Below, piece after piece: positions 14,178-17,382 of a DNA stretch of 17,382 bases; the stretch's first letter is position 1, and each line of letters opens with the position of its first letter. Location: the NCBI GenBank assembly GCA_040877285.1, contig JBBDNZ010000140.1:1-17382 (forward strand), written 5' to 3'. The notes beneath the pieces are model-generated. The model had not been told where the DNA came from, ran no database searches, and saw only the letters and a list, made by a program, of their open reading frames with translations. Source of the stretch: CANKHA01 sp040877285. GTDB taxonomy: Bacteria > Pseudomonadota > Alphaproteobacteria > Rhizobiales > Xanthobacteraceae. A program made the position numbers and the translations under genes.

Positions 14178-15287
14178 TTAAGGCGTTTTCAGCAGTTCCT
14201 GCACCTTTTTGGCCACTTCCCGCCGTCCCGTCGCCACCCAGTTGAAATCCGTGTAATCGACGTATTTCACTCCGGGCTTGGGAATAACGCGCGGATCGAG
14301 AAATGACTCGTCAACGTCCGTGCGCATGGTCGCGGCCTGGGCCTCGCGGGAATAAAGTTCGAGCGCCTCTTTGCCGGCCATCCAATTGACGAAGACCTTG
14401 GCCGCGTTCGGGTGCGGCGCCTTGTTGGCGACGGTCAGTAAGGACGGCGCCGGAGTGATACGATTCTGGATATCCGACAGTTCGAATACTTCCAGCAGGG
14501 GATACCCTTCCTTGAGCAGGGCGCGCATGTCGTCGATATGGCACGTCAGGCAGATCGGATGGCTGCCGCGCGCCAGCCAGTCGGTCAACACCCGCCGGTC
14601 CCGCTGCACCACGGCTTCCTGGCCAATATAGAGTTGCTTGACAAACTCGGGTCCGAACTGCGTGTAGAAATGCGCCGCGCTGCCTGCGCCGCCGCCGCCG
14701 CTGGCCTGCGGGTTCTCAGTGGATATCTTCCCCTTCCATTTGGGATTGAGCAGATTCTTGGCGCTGCGCATCTCCTCGAGTTTGACATAGTCCGTGTTGA
14801 TGACCATCAGGCTGTCGACGCTGCTGAACAAGAGCAGGATATACTCCTTCCCGGGATCAACGAACCACGGCTCGCCGCGTTTCCATTTGCTGCCGTCCGT
14901 GACCTCGGGGAGGATCAGCAGCGGCTTGAGCGGATCGACCATTTTCTCGCCGTACAGCACGCCGATGCTCGTGCCGGCATTGGACATGAACACGTCCACC
15001 GAATAAATCCCGGATTCTCTTTCCGTTCGGATCTTTGGCACAATTTCGCTGGATCGCCCGGCGATGTGCTCGACTTGGATACCGAAGCGCTCGGTAAATT
15101 TCGGCAGGATTACATTGCGCATGGCGGGCGAGGGCTGGCCGAGAACGACGACCTTGCCTTCCTTTTTTGCCGCGGCGACGGTTTCATCCCATGTCTTCTG
15201 CCAATCCGCCGATTGAGCATGCGCGCCGGATATAAATCCGGCGAACAACAACAGTGATGCCGCAAATTTTCCCAACGTTGTGATCAT
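14178..15287 (-). CDS. ABC transporter substrate-binding protein, periplasmic (copy 1)
   Basis: A 369-aa extracellular solute-binding protein of the broad iron(III)/thiamine/polyamine-type family. ATG 15287 is chosen over the longer frame to 15350. It has a strong GGAGGAAGG site and starts a clean signal peptide (MITTLGKFAASLLLFAGFISGAHA|QSADW). Family features are the EGKVVVLGQPSP strand, VEHIAGRSSEIVPKIRTERESG with its SSE/ERxxG hinge, VDVFMSNAG, and NPKWKGKIS. A PICLTC motif may form a periplasmic disulfide. It is clearly paralogous to the product at 16485-17382. The ligand is unknown; the cyclodeaminase-like gene between the copies suggests an amino- or imino-acid or a related organic acid. 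No membrane or ATPase subunit is in the window. Confidence 0.87.
   Translation of the reverse strand: MITTLGKFAASLLLFAGFISGAHAQSADWQKTWDETVAAAKKEGKVVVLGQPSPAMRNVILPKFTERFGIQVEHIAGRSSEIVPKIRTERESGIYSVDVFMSNAGTSIGVLYGEKMVDPLKPLLILPEVTDGSKWKRGEPWFVDPGKEYILLLFSSVDSLMVINTDYVKLEEMRSAKNLLNPKWKGKISTENPQASGGGGAGSAAHFYTQFGPEFVKQLYIGQEAVVQRDRRVLTDWLARGSHPICLTCHIDDMRALLKEGYPLLEVFELSDIQNRITPAPSLLTVANKAPHPNAAKVFVNWMAGKEALELYSREAQAATMRTDVDESFLDPRVIPKPGVKYVDYTDFNWVATGRREVAKKVQELLKTP
14404..14429. repeat. 26-bp exact direct repeat, copy in substrate-binding gene 1
   Basis: Identical to 16711-16736 base for base. It encodes the ANKAPHPNA segment shared by the two paralogous binding proteins. The copies lie about 2.3 kb apart, and recombination between them would remove the cyclodeaminase-like gene and fuse the two binding proteins. 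Confidence 0.85.
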
Positions 15288-15361
15288 CGTTCCTTCCTCC
15301 GCGGCGCCGACGAAATTATGTGGGCGGACCTGCCGCAATATCCATGTCAATTATAGTGACG

Positions 15362-16456
15362 TTAATTCCTGATGTCCTGCAAGAACAGGCTGGTCGGAAT
15401 CTCGTGTCCGAGACCCTGCTTCTTCGCCTCTTCGTAAACCTTGCCGGCGACGGCGTAGAATTGCGCGCCCTGCAGGTTACCGCGCTTGGAATAGGTGATC
15501 TGGTCGGCCGAGGTGCGGCCCTTTGTCTTGCCGCTGACGATATCGGCCAGGTCGATCTTCTTCTGCCGCAGGGAAACGCGCGCCTTGAGGCTTTCGACGG
15601 CCGGCTGCTTCGGCTTTGCCCGGGCGACATATTCGAGCCGCCCGTCCGTCGCCAGCTCCGGATGTCCGGTGGGAGCGGGGGCGACGCCGAAATGCAGATA
15701 GACATCGATGCGCTTGGTGCTCTCTGCGTCAGGTTCTCCGGTTCCCCCGACCACGACCAGATGCGTGCCCTTTTCGAGAAGCGTTCCGTCGGTCACGGCG
15801 GTCGCTGAGTCCGTCAGCGCGGCGACGATATGCGCGCCCTTGTAGACGTCCTCCGGATTATCGCAAACCTTGACCTCGATATTGTATTTCCGCGCCATTT
15901 CATGGCCGAAGGCTTCGCGGTTGGCCTTGGTCGGGCTGAAAACCTGAAGTTTCTTGATGTTGCGCACATGCATGAAGGCGGCCATATGCGTGCGCGCCAT
16001 GCCGCCGGAACCGAACATCCCGATGACTTCGGCATCTTCGTTCGCCATGTATTTGACGCCGATGCCGCCGTCGGCACCGCTTCGCATATGTTGCAGCACG
16101 CCGTCGTTGATGATGGCCAGCGGCTCGCCGTTTTCGATCGACGTGAGCAGTATGAGCCCGCAGAACAGGCCCGGCTTGCTGCAGTACTTCTCCTCCGTGA
16201 CGACGCCGTTGTAGCTCTGCTGATAAAGGATGTCGGACTTCATGCGGATGGCGAAGTAGCCGCCGGTGGAGCCGCCTTCCATAGTACCCCATTGATAGCT
16301 TTTCGCCGGATCGCTGGTGGGGATGCGGATATCGATGCGCGGGCGGCAAACCGCTTCCCCGATCGCTAAATTGCGGAAAGATTCCTCCAGCGCGTCGATC
16401 GTGGCCGCCATCGTCAGCACTTTTTCGACATCGTGATTGTTGATGACGAAAGTCAT
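15362..16456 (-). CDS. Ornithine cyclodeaminase / mu-crystallin family protein
   Basis: A 364-aa cytosolic NAD(P)-dependent protein of the OCD/mu-crystallin superfamily, whose members include ornithine and lysine cyclodeaminases, alanine dehydrogenases and imine reductases. YFAIRMKSD (residues 67-75) holds the conserved Lys73. LQHMRSGADGGIGVKYM (residues 121-137) is the 'RTGA' segment. The Rossmann loop is GMFGSGGMARTHM (residues 146-158). The usual 'xGADxPGKxE' segment with the catalytic Asp of true ornithine cyclodeaminase is replaced by GGTGEPDAES (237-246). Activity may therefore be reductase-like or altered. GAAAGG lies nine bases before the ATG. It is 28 bp behind one binding-protein gene and 74 bp ahead of the other, all in one direction, so an operon is likely. 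Confidence 0.9.
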   Translation of the reverse strand: MTFVINNHDVEKVLTMAATIDALEESFRNLAIGEAVCRPRIDIRIPTSDPAKSYQWGTMEGGSTGGYFAIRMKSDILYQQSYNGVVTEEKYCSKPGLFCGLILLTSIENGEPLAIINDGVLQHMRSGADGGIGVKYMANEDAEVIGMFGSGGMARTHMAAFMHVRNIKKLQVFSPTKANREAFGHEMARKYNIEVKVCDNPEDVYKGAHIVAALTDSATAVTDGTLLEKGTHLVVVGGTGEPDAESTKRIDVYLHFGVAPAPTGHPELATDGRLEYVARAKPKQPAVESLKARVSLRQKKIDLADIVSGKTKGRTSADQITYSKRGNLQGAQFYAVAGKVYEEAKKQGLGHEIPTSLFLQDIRN

Positions 16457-16484
16457 GGGGCCGCGCCTTTCACTAATGTTCGAT

Positions 16485-17382
16485 CTATTGCGCCTTCAGC
16501 AATTCGCGGACCTTATTCGCGGCTTCCACCCGGCCCAATGCGATCCAGTCGGGATCGGTGCCGTCCGGGTATTGCACGCCCGCTTGCGGTATAGCGCCCG
16601 GATTGAGAAACGACTCGTCGACGTCGGTGCGCAGTGACACCACGCCATTGTCGCGAGAATAGGCCTCGACGGCGTCATTGCCGGCCATCCAGTTGACGAA
16701 AACCCGTGCGGCGTTCGGGTGCGGCGCCTTGTTGGCCACGGTGAGCACGAACGGCGACAGTTTCACGCGGTTCAGCATGTCCGAGAACCGATAGAGACCC
16801 ACCAGCTTGTAGCCTTCCTTGTTGAGCTGCTGCACGTCGTCGGGCCGGCAGGTCAGGCAAATGGGATACACGCCGCGCGCCAACCAATCGGTCGTCTGCC
16901 GCCGATCCCTGCTGATCACCGGTTTCTGGTCGACGTAGAGCTTCTTTACAAAGTCGGCCCCGAGCTGCGTGTAGAAATGCACCGCACTGCCGCTGCCGCT
17001 GCCCGTGGCGTTCGGATCGTCGGTAACGATCTTGCCCATCCATTTGGGATTGAGGAGATCCTTGGCAGCGCGCATCTCTTCGGGCTTGACGAAGTCGGTG
17101 TTGATGAAAATCAGCGTATCGACGCTGCTGAACAGCTGCAGGATATATTTTTGCTCCTTGTCGACGAACCGCGGCTTGCCGTTTTTCCATTTGGCGCCGT
17201 CGGTCACCTCCGGCAGGATCAGCAGCGGCTTCAGCGGATCAATCATTTTTTGCGGGTGCAGCACGTTGATGGTGGTGTCGGCGCCCGACATGAATACGTC
17301 GACCGCGTAGATGCCCGACGACCGCTCCGTACGGATTCTGCCGGCAAGCTGGCTGGAGCTTCCCGCGATGAACTCCACCGAG
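16485..17382 (-). CDS. ABC transporter substrate-binding protein, periplasmic (copy 2; 5' end outside window)
   Basis: The C-terminal ~299 residues of a paralogue of the 14178-15287 product. The frame is open to the window edge: SVEFIAGSSSQ corresponds to QVEHIAGRSSE in copy 1. The GTG at 17378 is thus an internal Val, not a start. Shared segments include RTERSSGIYAVDVFM, MIDPLKPLLILPEVTDG, LLNPKWMGKI, DWLARGVYPICLTC and TVANKAPHPNAARVFVNWM. The signal peptide and start lie to the right of the window. As the first visible gene of the leftward operon it precedes the cyclodeaminase-like gene by 28 bp. The presence of both copies in one transcript suggests two related ligands or a gene-dosage arrangement. 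Confidence 0.88.
   Translation of the reverse strand, partial: SVEFIAGSSSQLAGRIRTERSSGIYAVDVFMSGADTTINVLHPQKMIDPLKPLLILPEVTDGAKWKNGKPRFVDKEQKYILQLFSSVDTLIFINTDFVKPEEMRAAKDLLNPKWMGKIVTDDPNATGSGSGSAVHFYTQLGADFVKKLYVDQKPVISRDRRQTTDWLARGVYPICLTCRPDDVQQLNKEGYKLVGLYRFSDMLNRVKLSPFVLTVANKAPHPNAARVFVNWMAGNDAVEAYSRDNGVVSLRTDVDESFLNPGAIPQAGVQYPDGTDPDWIALGRVEAANKVRELLKAQ
16711..16736. repeat. 26-bp exact direct repeat, copy in substrate-binding gene 2
   Basis: Second copy of the exact repeat at 14404-14429, in the same reading frame and the same protein position of the paralogue. The neighbouring bases also match well but not perfectly, as expected for diverged duplicates. Confidence 0.85.

Noticed and set aside
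15288..15361. TTGACA and TATAAT-like words between the cyclodeaminase-like and binding-protein genes
   Set aside because: On the minus strand TATAAT comes before TTGACA, and no partner hexamer lies at a usual spacing, so no internal promoter is called.
17376..17378. GTG as start of the right-most binding protein
   Set aside because: The codon aligns with an internal Val of the paralogue (QVEHIAG), and the frame is open to the window edge; the gene is simply truncated.

Overview
The window reads as chromosomal DNA of a GC-rich alphaproteobacterium of the order Hyphomicrobiales (Rhizobiales), probably near Bradyrhizobium, Rhodopseudomonas or Xanthobacteraceae. The evidence is a PopZ protein with the alphaproteobacterial N- and C-terminal signatures, an ExoR-type Sel1 regulator next to ilvD, and the gene order pcm-like / tolC / popZ / valS. 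This placement is inferred from protein families and gene order, not from a database search. No rRNA, tRNA, CRISPR array, transposase or integrase was seen.

Left part (1-6421, + strand): a truncated isoaspartyl methyltransferase-like gene, a TolC-type outer-membrane efflux protein, the polar organizer PopZ, and valyl-tRNA synthetase. The valS reading frame (3057-5873) is intact except for one in-frame TAA at 5175-5177, exactly where the family has Glu in the 'DWYxELSKP' segment. Directly behind valS is an AT-rich gene of no firmly recognised family. Its C-terminal half carries motifs reminiscent of HhH-GPD (AGOG/OGG-like) DNA glycosylases, and it converges on a clear 3-methyladenine DNA glycosylase (Aag/MPG family).

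Middle part (6438-14100): on the minus strand, a soluble chemoreceptor (signalling domain + PilZ + C-terminal sensor) followed by aag. Divergent from it is ilvD, overlapped by an ExoR homologue. xthA lies convergent to exoR, then a ketopantoate-reductase-like gene, and a convergent erpA whose stop codon abuts the reductase's stop. Upstream of ilvD two overlapping 7-bp inverted repeats form competing hairpins. Upstream of erpA a palindrome overlaps a plausible -35 element.

Right part (14178-17382, minus strand): an apparent operon transcribed right to left. It holds a periplasmic substrate-binding protein (cut by the window edge), an ornithine-cyclodeaminase/mu-crystallin-like protein, and a second substrate-binding protein paralogous to the first. 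No permease or ATPase gene is visible; they could lie beyond the right edge. This looks like an accessory catabolic or uptake cassette next to housekeeping genes.

The strongest unusual observations are the single nonsense codon in an otherwise intact essential gene, the candidate unrecognised glycosylase-like gene beside aag, the competing hairpins before ilvD, and the duplicated binding proteins flanking a cyclodeaminase-like enzyme.
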